From an uncultured Prevotellaceae bacterium (GTDB lineage: Bacteria > Bacteroidota > Bacteroidia > Bacteroidales > Muribaculaceae): a stretch of DNA of 64,000 nucleotides. Under the pieces are notes generated by a model. That model ran no database searches. It was not told the DNA's origin and saw nothing but the letters and a program-made list of their open reading frames with translations. Below, piece after piece: positions 7,170 through 15,028 of the stretch. A program made the translations under genes and the position numbers. The stretch is from assembly GCA_900318065.1 (NCBI GenBank), contig ONIY01000020.1, forward strand, positions 1-64,000, given 5' to 3'. How positions within the stretch are numbered: position 1 is the first letter of the stretch; every line of letters begins with the position of its first letter.

Positions 7170-8948
7170 ATGTACAGAACAAAAACATGTGGAGAGTTGC
7201 GTCTTGCCAATGCCGGCGAGAATGTGACACTGGCTGGCTGGGTGCAGCGCACTCGCAAGATGGGCGGCATGACATTTGTTGACCTTCGCGACCGCTATGG
7301 TATCACCCAATTGGTATTCAATGAGTCGAATGATGCTGAGTTGTGCGCTCGCGCCAACAAACTGGGACGTGAGTTTTGCATCCAGGCAACAGGTGCCGTT
7401 AGTGAGCGTCAGAGCAAGAATCCTAATATGCCCACGGGCGACATTGAGATTATTGTTAGTGAACTGAACATTTTGAGCGAGAGCGTAACGCCTCCGTTCA
7501 CCATCGAGGATAATACCGATGGAGGTGACGACCTTAGGATGAAATATCGCTATCTCGACCTTCGTCGTCCTAGCGTGCGCCAGAACCTTGAGCTTCGTCA
7601 CCGCATGACTATCTTGATTCGCAACTTCCTCGATAGCCGCGACTTTATAGAGGTGGAGACTCCTATTCTTGTGGGTAGCACGCCAGAGGGTGCTCGCGAC
7701 TTCGTTGTTCCCAGTCGCATGAATCCTGGTCAGTTCTACGCTCTGCCTCAGAGTCCTCAAACCTTGAAGCAGCTGCTCATGGTGAGTGGTTTTGACCGTT
7801 ATTTCCAGATTGCTAAATGCTTCCGCGATGAGGACTTGCGTGCCGACCGTCAGCCTGAGTTCACTCAAATCGACTGTGAGATGAGTTTTGTTGACCAAGA
7901 GGATGTTATCGAAGTGTTTGAGGGACTTGCCCGTCATCTCTTCAAGGAGGTGCGTGGGGTGGACTTGCCCGAGAAACTCCAGCAGATGACTTGGCACGAC
8001 GCTATGAAATACTATGGCAGCGACAAACCCGACCTGCGCTTTGGCATGACCTTTGTGGAGTTGATGGACGAACTCAAAGGCACTAGCGACTTTGCAGTGT
8101 TTAACGACGCAGCCTACATTGGCGGCATCTGTGCGCCTGGCTGTGCTGAGTATAGTCGCAAGCAGCTCGACCAGTTGACCAACTTTGTGAAGAGTCAGCA
8201 AGTGGGTGCTAAGGGTCTTGTATATATTAAGGTGAATACCGATGGCACTATCAAGAGCAGCATCGACAAGTTCTTCACTGCCGAGCAGTTGCAGAAGGTG
8301 GCTGCCAAGATGGAAGCCAAGCCAGGCGACCTTATTCTTATCCTGAGCGGTGACAATGCCAATAAGACTCGTGTTCAGCTGTGCTCACTGCGCTTGGAGA
8401 TGGGCGAGAGACTGGGATTGCGCGATAAGAATAAGTTTGAGTGCCTGTGGATTGTCGACTTCCCACTCTTTGAGTGGAGCGACGAGGAGCAGCGCCTCAT
8501 GGCTACCCATCATCCGTTCACTATGCCTAACCCTGACGACATCCCATTGCTCGAGGAGCATCCTGAGCAGGTGCGTGCCAAGGCCTACGACTTCGTGTGC
8601 AACGGCATCGAGGTGGGAGGCGGTAGTCTGCGTATCCACGATGGAGCATTGCAAGAGAAGATGTTCCGCATCCTGGGCTTTACTCCAGAGCGAGCTAATG
8701 CACAGTTTGGCTTCTTGATCAATGCGTTCAAGTATGGTGCGCCACCTCACGCTGGTCTTGCCTTCGGTCTCGACCGTTTCGTGTCGATTATGGCAGGTCT
8801 CGACAGCATTCGCGACTGCATCGCATTCCCCAAGAACAACAGTGGCCGCGACGTGATGCTTGATGCTCCAAGTGAGCTAGAGCCTGGTCAACTCGAGGAA
8901 TTGTTCCTCAAGATTGACGAACAGCGCGTTAACGCAACCAAGAAGTAG
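7170..8948 (+). CDS. aspS: Aspartyl-tRNA synthetase
   Basis: 592 residues from the ATG at 7170. The frame upstream to 7095 has no family similarity. It charges tRNA-Asp in the cytoplasm. The bacterial AspRS layout is plain: an OB-fold anticodon domain (residues ~1-105, [30 protein letters not shown]), class II motif 2 ([18 protein letters not shown]), the bacterial GAD insertion in the middle, and motif 3 (GLAFGLDRF) near the end. The length is normal. It is followed after 11 bp by the THUMP-like methyltransferase gene, so the two are probably co-transcribed. Confidence 0.97.
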   Translation: MYRTKTCGELRLANAGENVTLAGWVQRTRKMGGMTFVDLRDRYGITQLVFNESNDAELCARANKLGREFCIQATGAVSERQSKNPNMPTGDIEIIVSELNILSESVTPPFTIEDNTDGGDDLRMKYRYLDLRRPSVRQNLELRHRMTILIRNFLDSRDFIEVETPILVGSTPEGARDFVVPSRMNPGQFYALPQSPQTLKQLLMVSGFDRYFQIAKCFRDEDLRADRQPEFTQIDCEMSFVDQEDVIEVFEGLARHLFKEVRGVDLPEKLQQMTWHDAMKYYGSDKPDLRFGMTFVELMDELKGTSDFAVFNDAAYIGGICAPGCAEYSRKQLDQLTNFVKSQQVGAKGLVYIKVNTDGTIKSSIDKFFTAEQLQKVAAKMEAKPGDLILILSGDNANKTRVQLCSLRLEMGERLGLRDKNKFECLWIVDFPLFEWSDEEQRLMATHHPFTMPNPDDIPLLEEHPEQVRAKAYDFVCNGIEVGGGSLRIHDGALQEKMFRILGFTPERANAQFGFLINAFKYGAPPHAGLAFGLDRFVSIMAGLDSIRDCIAFPKNNSGRDVMLDAPSELEPGQLEELFLKIDEQRVNATKK

Positions 8949-8959
8949 CTGAAAGGGAT

Positions 8960-10165
8960 ATGAATATAGCTGGGCATCAAGTGGATGAAGCGATGTTCTC
9001 CTACATCGCCCAGAATATTGATGCCGACACGTGCAAACTCTTGTTGAAGGCCGAGCCTGAGCTCTCCTTCGACAAGAGTTTTGCCGTTTTACAAATCGAG
9101 TGTCGCCGCAAGGCTTGCGACAAGATTCCTGAGTTGCTTGCCAATGCTCGTTTCCTGTTTCCCAAGGCGATAAGTGCCGAGCAGTGTACCCATGAGGCAG
9201 TGGCGCAGTTTCATGCCTCTCTCTTCAATGAGAGCGATAGCGTTCTCGACATGACTATGGGGCTTGGGGTAGACGATTATTACATTGCGCGACGAGCGAA
9301 GGCGCTCACTGCCATCGAGCTTGACCCCTTGATCGCTGCTGTGGGTGAGTACAATTTTTCCTTTCTTGCCTCTAACGTCACGGTAAAGCAAGGCGATTCG
9401 GGCGAATTCCTCAAGATCTTAGGCGACCAGCGTTTTGATGCTATATTCATTGATCCAGCACGACGTGATGGCAGTGGCAAGAGGCTGTATGGGCTGGCCG
9501 ATTGCTGCCCTAATGTGCTGTCGCTGCTGCCGCTCATCAAGCAGCATTGCTCGCGTTTGTTCATCAAGGCGTCGCCCATGATTGATGTCACTCAGTCGAT
9601 GCGCGACCTGGGCGACTGTCTTGCGCACGTCTGGGCGGTGAGTGTGAAAAATGAGTGCAAAGAGTTGTTTTTCATGATGGATTTTAGTGATGGTAGTCCC
9701 GATGTCATTCTTCATGCCTTGAACTTTGCCGGTGGTTCCTGGCAGGAGTTCTCTACTGCTAGTGGATTGGGAAATAGTAGTCAATGTATCGACTCCATCT
9801 TGCCTGGGCAGTATCTCTATGAGCCCAACTCCAGTGTGATGAAGCTAGGATGCTACAGTGCTGTAGAAGATGCGTTTGACGTGAGGCAAGTAGCGCAAAA
9901 TTCTCATCTCATGGTGAGCGACAAGCGCGTTGATGATTTCTCGGGCAGGCGATTCCAGGTAACCGAAGTCATTCCTTTCAAAGGCAAGGAGATAAAGCAG
10001 CTGGGCAAGCGTTTTGCCAAGATGAACATTGCCACGCGCAATTTCAGGCTCAGTGCCGAACAATTAAAAAAACGCCTCGGCGTGAATGACGGAGGCGATA
10101 TCTATATGTTTGCCACAACACTTGGCAGTGGCGAGCAAATTCTTGCAATTTGTGAAAAGGCTTAG
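8960..10165 (+). CDS. THUMP-like domain class I methyltransferase
   Basis: 401 residues. Residues ~75-230 are a Rossmann methyltransferase: the SAM-binding loop is VLDMTMGLGVD, followed by acidic TAIELDP and a DAIFIDPARRDG catalytic-type motif. The C-terminal ~100 residues (FQVTEVIPFKGKEIKQLGKRF, then a KKRLGVNDGGDIYMFATTL segment) match the THUMP-like domain found at the end of this Bacteroidetes family. RNA is the likely substrate, but the target is not known. It lies 11 bp after aspS. Its stop overlaps the stop of the convergent thioesterase gene by a few bases, so there is no room for a terminator. Confidence 0.8.
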   Translation: MNIAGHQVDEAMFSYIAQNIDADTCKLLLKAEPELSFDKSFAVLQIECRRKACDKIPELLANARFLFPKAISAEQCTHEAVAQFHASLFNESDSVLDMTMGLGVDDYYIARRAKALTAIELDPLIAAVGEYNFSFLASNVTVKQGDSGEFLKILGDQRFDAIFIDPARRDGSGKRLYGLADCCPNVLSLLPLIKQHCSRLFIKASPMIDVTQSMRDLGDCLAHVWAVSVKNECKELFFMMDFSDGSPDVILHALNFAGGSWQEFSTASGLGNSSQCIDSILPGQYLYEPNSSVMKLGCYSAVEDAFDVRQVAQNSHLMVSDKRVDDFSGRRFQVTEVIPFKGKEIKQLGKRFAKMNIATRNFRLSAEQLKKRLGVNDGGDIYMFATTLGSGEQILAICEKA

Positions 10166-10536
10166 CCCAGTTTCCCAAGAAACTTCTCTCGGTCGACGAT
10201 GAAGCGCAGGTGGGTGCCTTCGCCCAAAAGCACCTCGCCACAATGGGCTGTGACCTTGAACTCTATCTTCTTTCCATCTACCTTAGTAACCACTGCTGTG
10301 GCAGTAACTTTGGCGCCTATCTTTGACGGGCGCAGGTGTGACGACTCAATGTGTCCACCCACGGTTGTGCACCCCTCGGGCAGATGGCTGGCGACAGCAA
10401 GCATTGCAGCATTCTCCATGAGTGCCATCATTGCCGGGGTGGCAAGCACTTCCATGTCGCCCGACCCAATTTTTGTGGCAGTAACTTCTTGTGTTACAGT
10501 TAGCTCGCTGGTGTGGCTTAGTCCTGTCTCTATCAT
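10162..10536 (-). CDS. FlK-like hotdog thioesterase
   Basis: 124 residues from the ATG at 10536. A longer frame to 10587 would overlap the upstream gene. The hotdog-fold helix ATPAMMALMENAA supplies the Thr and Glu, and VGGHIESSHLRP supplies the His, of the Thr/Glu/His set known from fluoroacetyl-CoA thioesterase FlK. Homologues hydrolyse small acyl-CoAs. The natural substrate here is unknown. It is the last gene of the nth - CCA/MGMT - thioesterase operon (13-bp gap). That link may simply reflect position. Confidence 0.8.
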   Translation of the reverse strand: MIETGLSHTSELTVTQEVTATKIGSGDMEVLATPAMMALMENAAMLAVASHLPEGCTTVGGHIESSHLRPSKIGAKVTATAVVTKVDGKKIEFKVTAHCGEVLLGEGTHLRFIVDREKFLGKLG

Positions 10537-10549
10537 TGTCAAAATGGTT

Positions 10550-12493
10550 TTACTCGTTATTAATCTCTTGAGATACAGTCCTCTCAAGGTTAAGGAGGAA
10601 TTGTTTCTTGTCTACACCGCTGGAGTAACCTCCCAAATTGCCGTTGGCATTGATTACTCGATGGCAGGGTATTACTATAGGTAGAGGGTTGGCACCATTG
10701 GCTTGGGCTACTGCTCTGATTGCTTTCTCGTTGCCCACACGTTGCGACTCTTCCTTATAGGAAATTGTCTCGCCATAAGGGATCGACATCAGCGCGTGCC
10801 AAACCTTCTGCTGGAACTCAGTGCCCACCAGATTCATGGGCAGTGAGAAGCAGCGACGTTTACCGGCAAAATACTCTTCAAGTTGCTTGGCACAATTCTC
10901 GAGCAGTGGAGTAGAGGTGTTGCTCAGTGTGAGTTTCAATTTTGTGGCAAGGGAGTTGAAGTCTTCTGTGCCGAATCCTATTGCAGCTATGCCACTGGCG
11001 GTAGCGGCTATGGTAAGTTTTCCCATGGGGGAGTCGATGACAATGCTGTTTAGCTTGCCTTTGTTCACTGGCTCTATGCCGAGTTCCTGTGCTTTCTCCA
11101 TCATGAAGCGGTGGGCTTGGGCATAGTCGTTGCCTATCACGCCGTCAAGAATCGCGTCTTTGATGGCATCTTTGATTTCGCCCACTGGTTTTGATGGGGC
11201 AAGGCCAAAGGTGTCCATAATCTCTTTGCCGTCGACAGGCGGCTGGAAGTTGCGCACTCGGTCTTTCTCCTCTATGTCTATAATCTTCTGCTTCACAAGC
11301 TCGTAGTTCTCGCGGAAGCGTTTCACCTTCTCCTGGTTCTTGCTGGTTATGTCGGCACGGCACAGTATCATCAGGTCGTCAACATCATCGCCTGCCTCAA
11401 AGAGCATGCGGCGCACTGCCGAGTCGGTGACCTCTTCCTCGACAAGCGCTATGGGACGCATGTGGAGACCAACTAGCTTCTTCACATATTTCATGTGCTC
11501 GTTCAGTGGTAGGCGCATCTTGGCAAAGATGCGAGGCACCATTTTCTCGCCCACGAAATTGTGGTTGTGGAAGGTCCAGCCCTGCTTGTCGTCCCAGTGC
11601 TTGGTAGCGGGTTTGCCAATGTCATGGAAGAGTGCCGCCCAGCGCAGCCACTCGTTGTCGCTCTCGGCAGCCACGTTGTCAAGAACTTGCATGGTGTGCA
11701 GGAAGTTGTCTTTGTGGCCTCGGCCATTCACGGTGTCAACGCCTTTCAGGTTGGCTAGCTCGGGGCAGATGAGTGGTAGCAGTCCCGACTTGTCGAGCAA
11801 AAAGAATCCGCGTGAAGGCGCTGGCGAACGCATGATTTTCATGAGTTCGTCGGCAATGCGTTCACGGGTGATTATCTTGATGCGGCTGGCGTTGCGCTTG
11901 ATAGCGGCAAATGTGCCATGCTCTATCTCAAATCCCAGTTGGGTGGCAAACCTCACAGCGCGCATCATGCGCAGTGGGTCGTCGCTGAAGGTGATATCGG
12001 GGTTGAGCGGAGTGCGAATGAGGCGGCGCTCCATGTCGCCAATGCCATCAAAGGGGTCGAGCAACTCGCCCCAGCGGTCGCTGTTGACCGAGATTGCCAT
12101 GGCATTGATCGTGAAGTCACGGCGGCGCTGGTCGTCGTTGAGGGTTCCGTCCTCAACGATGGGGTTGCGGCTGTTGCGGTTGTAGGACTCGCGACGCGCT
12201 CCCACAAACTCCAGTTCCACGCCCATTGCCTTGACCTGTGCAGTACCATAGGTCTTGAACACTGCAATGTGGGCTTTGTGTGAACCAAACTTCTTTGCCA
12301 CCTGTTGAGCCACCTCGATGCCGCTACCCACTGTCACAAAGTCGATGTCCTTAGAGTGACGCTCAAGGAAGATGTCGCGCACATAGCCGCCCACGACGTA
12401 GCACTCGCGGTGCATCTCATCGGCGACTCCTCCCACGATGCCAAATGCGGGGTGGGATAGATGGCTCAGTATATTTTCTTTGCTGGTGTTCAT
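10550..12493 (-). CDS. CCA-adding tRNA nucleotidyltransferase fused to O6-alkylguanine-DNA alkyltransferase
   Basis: 647 residues in one uninterrupted frame. Residues 1-~475 are a class II CCA-adding enzyme of normal Bacteroidetes size: nucleotide-binding GGYVRD (35-40), metal-binding DID (49-51), RRDFTINAM, the neck/body helices, and an HD domain with HDIGKP near residue 290. Residues ~481-640 are a complete MGMT/Ogt domain: a KLTIAATASGIAAIGF start, FQQKVWHALMSIPYGETISY, an AIRAVAQANG helix and the acceptor Cys610 in IPCHRV. The first part repairs tRNA 3' ends. The second removes alkyl groups from DNA guanine. The start overlaps the stop of nth (ATGA), so expression is coupled to another DNA-repair gene. 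An internal Met490 could make the alkyltransferase alone. I know both families as separate proteins. Confidence 0.9.
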   Translation of the reverse strand: MNTSKENILSHLSHPAFGIVGGVADEMHRECYVVGGYVRDIFLERHSKDIDFVTVGSGIEVAQQVAKKFGSHKAHIAVFKTYGTAQVKAMGVELEFVGARRESYNRNSRNPIVEDGTLNDDQRRRDFTINAMAISVNSDRWGELLDPFDGIGDMERRLIRTPLNPDITFSDDPLRMMRAVRFATQLGFEIEHGTFAAIKRNASRIKIITRERIADELMKIMRSPAPSRGFFLLDKSGLLPLICPELANLKGVDTVNGRGHKDNFLHTMQVLDNVAAESDNEWLRWAALFHDIGKPATKHWDDKQGWTFHNHNFVGEKMVPRIFAKMRLPLNEHMKYVKKLVGLHMRPIALVEEEVTDSAVRRMLFEAGDDVDDLMILCRADITSKNQEKVKRFRENYELVKQKIIDIEEKDRVRNFQPPVDGKEIMDTFGLAPSKPVGEIKDAIKDAILDGVIGNDYAQAHRFMMEKAQELGIEPVNKGKLNSIVIDSPMGKLTIAATASGIAAIGFGTEDFNSLATKLKLTLSNTSTPLLENCAKQLEEYFAGKRRCFSLPMNLVGTEFQQKVWHALMSIPYGETISYKEESQRVGNEKAIRAVAQANGANPLPIVIPCHRVINANGNLGGYSSGVDKKQFLLNLERTVSQEINNE

Positions 12494-13122
12494 TTCTTGT
12501 TGTAGTGTTTGCAGTATTGTGTTATCTCACAGTTCAGGCAGTCGGGTTTAAGCGCCTTGCACACATATCGGCCGTGGAGCAGCAACCAGTGGTGAGCGTT
12601 ATAACGGTCTTCCTCGGCAATGTGGCGAGTGAGGGTTTTCTCCACTTCAAGAGGGGTTTTGCCATGGGCAAGGCCGGTGCGGTTTGACACGCGGAACACA
12701 TGGGTGTCGACAGCGATGGCTGCCTTGTGGAACACTACGCCCATTATCACGTTGGCAGTCTTGCGGCCCACGCCAGGCAAGCGGGTGAGTTCTTCCATGG
12801 TGCTGGGCACCTCACCGTTGAAATCGTCCACTAGCATCGCTGCCATTGCTTGCAGGTGGCGTGCCTTGCTGTTGGGATAAGACACGCTGGCGATATATCG
12901 CAGCAGCTCGTCGGGTGTTGCAGCTGCCATGGCTTGTGGAGTGGGGTAGGCTTTGAATAGGGCGGGAGTGACCATGTTCACACGCTTGTCGGTGCATTGA
13001 GCCGATAGTATCACTGCCACCAGTGTCTCAAATGCATTGCTGAAGTGCAACTCGGTGGTGGGATTGGGCTGTGTCGCCTTGAAGTGGCCTATTATTGCCT
13101 CATATCGCTCGTTGATTGTCAT
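12490..13122 (-). CDS. nth: Endonuclease III
   Basis: 210 residues, the standard size. It is a bifunctional DNA glycosylase/AP lyase for oxidised pyrimidines. The helix-hairpin-helix is LPGVGRKTANVIMG. The catalytic Lys is in the VILSAQCTDKRVN helix region and the catalytic Asp in AVDTHVFRV. The C-terminal [4Fe-4S] ligands fit C-x6-C-x2-C-x5-C (CKALKPDCLNCEITQYC). It overlaps the following CCA/MGMT gene by 4 bp, which implies translational coupling. Its promoter must lie in the ~90-bp gap before pheS's end or in read-through from pheS, since the stem-loop at 13153-13181 lies between them. Confidence 0.95.
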   Translation of the reverse strand: MTINERYEAIIGHFKATQPNPTTELHFSNAFETLVAVILSAQCTDKRVNMVTPALFKAYPTPQAMAAATPDELLRYIASVSYPNSKARHLQAMAAMLVDDFNGEVPSTMEELTRLPGVGRKTANVIMGVVFHKAAIAVDTHVFRVSNRTGLAHGKTPLEVEKTLTRHIAEEDRYNAHHWLLLHGRYVCKALKPDCLNCEITQYCKHYNKK

Positions 13123-13152
13123 AGCCTTCTTTGTTTACCCGATTTTAGTTTA

Positions 13153-13181
13153 GAGGGGGAGCTGTTGTGCAACTCCCCCTC
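13153..13181 (-). terminator. Stem-loop downstream of pheS
   Basis: GAGGGGGAG pairs perfectly with CTCCCCCTC around an 11-nt loop. The - strand continues with T/A-rich sequence but has no clean T tract, so it may be only a partial terminator or an RNA 3'-end stabiliser. Confidence 0.5.
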
Positions 13182-13214
13182 GATATATAAGTTTGTTGTG
13201 ACTTATTCTCGTGA

Positions 13215-14255
13215 TTAATGGGTGTGCTCAAACTCACGCAGGAATCTCACGTCGTTCTCGCTGAACATGCGCAGGTCTTTAACCATGTACTTGAGGTTGG
13301 TGATGCGCTCAACGCCCACGCCAAAGGCGTAGCCGGTGTACACTTTGCTGTCGATGCCGCACAGCTCAAGCACGTTGGGGTCGACCATGCCGCAGCCCAG
13401 GATTTCTACCCAACCAGTGTGCTTGCAGAAACCGCATCCCTCGCCACCGCACAGCATGCACGAGACATCCATCTCGGCGCTGGGCTCGGTAAAGGGGAAG
13501 TAGCTGGGGCGCAAGCGAATCTTGGTGTCGGGACCAAAGAGTTCCTTGGCGAAGTAGAGAAGCACCTGCTTGAGGTCGGCAAACGATACGTTCTTGTCGA
13601 TGTAGAGTCCCTCAATCTGGTGGAAGAAGCAGTGGGCGCGGGCTGTGATGGCCTCGTTGCGGTAAACACGGCCAGGGCAGATGATGCGGATGGGAGGCTG
13701 AGTGCTCTTCATCACGCGCGACTGAACCGAACTGGTGTGGCTGCGCAACACGATGTTGCGGGTCACGTCGCCACTCTTGTCCTCATTGATGAAGAAGGTG
13801 TCCTGCATGTCGCGGGCAGGATGGTCGGCAGCAAAGTTGAGTGAGGTGAACACGTGCATGTCGTCCTCCACTTCGGGACCATCGGCAAGCGTGAATCCCA
13901 GGCGTGAGAAGATGTCGATGATCTCCTTGCGCACTGTTGAGATGGGATGGCGTGTGCCTATCTCCTCGGGGAAAGCGGGGCGAGTGATATCAATCTTGTT
14001 TGACTTTTTCTCTTTCTCCTGAAATCCCTCACGCAGTGAGTTGATCTTGTCGGTAGCAAGTGTTTTGAGCTCATTCAGTCGTTGTCCAAACTCACGTTTC
14101 TGGTCATTGGGCACGTTACGGAACTCATTGAACAATGCGGTAACTTCACCTTTCTTGCTCAGGTATTTGATTCGCAATGCCTCAAGGGCTTCGCTGTTCT
14201 CGGCCTTTAAATCATTGATTTGAGCCTTTAACGCTTCAATTCTCTCTAATAGCAT
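13215..14255 (-). CDS. pheS: Phenylalanyl-tRNA synthetase alpha subunit
   Basis: 346 residues, full length. It is the catalytic alpha subunit of the alpha2-beta2 enzyme that charges tRNA-Phe. The N-terminal coiled-coil tRNA-binding arm (residues 1-90) is followed by the class II core: motif 1 near TRHPISTVRKEIIDIF, motif 2 GRVYRNEAITARAHCFFHQIEG and motif 3 YAFGVGVERITNLKY. A Cys cluster (CMLCGGEGC, then CKHTGWVEILGCG) sits in the expected place for this clade. The partner pheT is not in the window. A -7 box (CAAAGGTA on +, 14291-14298) lies 36 bp upstream. Confidence 0.96.
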   Translation of the reverse strand: MLLERIEALKAQINDLKAENSEALEALRIKYLSKKGEVTALFNEFRNVPNDQKREFGQRLNELKTLATDKINSLREGFQEKEKKSNKIDITRPAFPEEIGTRHPISTVRKEIIDIFSRLGFTLADGPEVEDDMHVFTSLNFAADHPARDMQDTFFINEDKSGDVTRNIVLRSHTSSVQSRVMKSTQPPIRIICPGRVYRNEAITARAHCFFHQIEGLYIDKNVSFADLKQVLLYFAKELFGPDTKIRLRPSYFPFTEPSAEMDVSCMLCGGEGCGFCKHTGWVEILGCGMVDPNVLELCGIDSKVYTGYAFGVGVERITNLKYMVKDLRMFSENDVRFLREFEHTH

Positions 14256-14353
14256 ATTATATTGTGTTGAATAGTTCGTGAAAAATCATGCAAAGGTAGT
14301 AAAAAGTTTTGAGTTATTAGTAATTACTTGTTAGTTTTTTTCGAGACTACATT

Positions 14354-14417
14354 TTTCGGTGTAGTTTTGGTGTAGTTTTGGTGTAGTTTCGGTGTAGTTT
14401 CGGTGTAGTTTCGGTGC
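14354..14417. repeat. 11-bp tandem array (TTTYGGTGTAG, about 5.5 copies)
   Basis: GGTGTAG recurs at 14358, 14369, 14380, 14391 and 14402, exactly 11 bp apart, with a degenerate sixth unit before 14417. The T/C difference in the unit divides the array into two sub-blocks. The period is close to one DNA helical turn, so every copy faces the same side. It lies upstream of pheS at the edge of decayed DNA. The role is unknown. Confidence 0.85.
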
Positions 14418-14541
14418 CCGGTTTCGGTTCATGGGGCAGCGGTTCGCCATCGCGTCAGCAACAATGTCAGCAACAATGCCGCGACGGCTCGCAACACTCA
14501 CGCTCCTATCCAGTATTGCGAGCCGCAAGTCCAGCAGGGCT

Positions 14542-14969
14542 CTACGACCGCGAGAACATCACCCCACCGTCGGAGTATTGCGCCGCACCGGCGGCGTTCA
14601 AGGAACCACCACGCGAGAACATCACCCAATCGTCGGAGTATTGCGCCGCATCGGCGGCGTTCAAGGAGCCACCACGCGAGAACATCACCCCAGGCTCCAT
14701 CGCCTTGTCGAAGTCGTCCATCACGTCCTCGAGCTTCTTGCCGTAGTCGACTCGAGCAACACCGCCAGGAGTGCGTGTCGGCATCTTTAGCCACAACAGT
14801 CACAATCCTCGCTGGTCACGGGGTCAAGCCACTGGTACTTGCCCGCGCGGTCATACATGCGGCGGTCTATCAGCAGCTTCCAGTAGCCTGTGTCATGCAC
14901 GAAGTTGCCCTCGTTCATGTTCTCCTCGGTCACCTTGTCACCCCAGCGGCCGCTGGAATTATATAGCAA
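14542..14969 (-). pseudogene. Frameshifted fragments of a phage/ICE-type protein
   Basis: Two leftward frames overlap around 14787-14796 in different phases. The first (from 14969) has no normal start and reads GYWKLLIDRRMYDRAGKYQW. The second continues VDYGKKLEDVMDDFDKAMEPG and then VMFSRGGSLNAADAAQYS two times over, ending with a truncated third copy. The style suggests a piece of a large phage or conjugative-element protein, but I cannot name the family. Broken frames, missing start and high local GC all indicate a decayed remnant. Confidence 0.5.
14551..14692. repeat. 63-bp tandem duplication (two copies plus 16 bp of a third)
   Basis: The unit beginning CGAGAACATCACCC starts at 14551, 14614 and 14677. 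The period of 63 bp equals 21 codons, so it keeps the reading frame of the leftward fragment. The copies differ at only a few positions. Confidence 0.9.
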
Positions 14970-15002
14970 AAGCGCGCCGGGAGCATTGAGTCTCGGCGCG
15001 CT
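14967..15002 (-). terminator. Intrinsic terminator of the S9 peptidase gene
   Basis: AGCGCGCCG (14971-14979) pairs with CGGCGCGCT (14994-15002), and the - strand then reads TTTTGC. It lies 27 bp after the stop at 15029. Confidence 0.75.
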
Positions 15003-15028
15003 TTGGGGTTAGAAGTAATGGGTTGTGA

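Noticed and set aside
7113..8201. 362-codon open frame on the - strand opposite aspS
   Set aside because: It is a shadow of aspS; it has no promoter and no domain.
14331..14528. 65-codon frame with repeated NYTE/KLH residues
   Set aside because: It is simply the translation of the 11-bp tandem array; there is no start context or conserved part.
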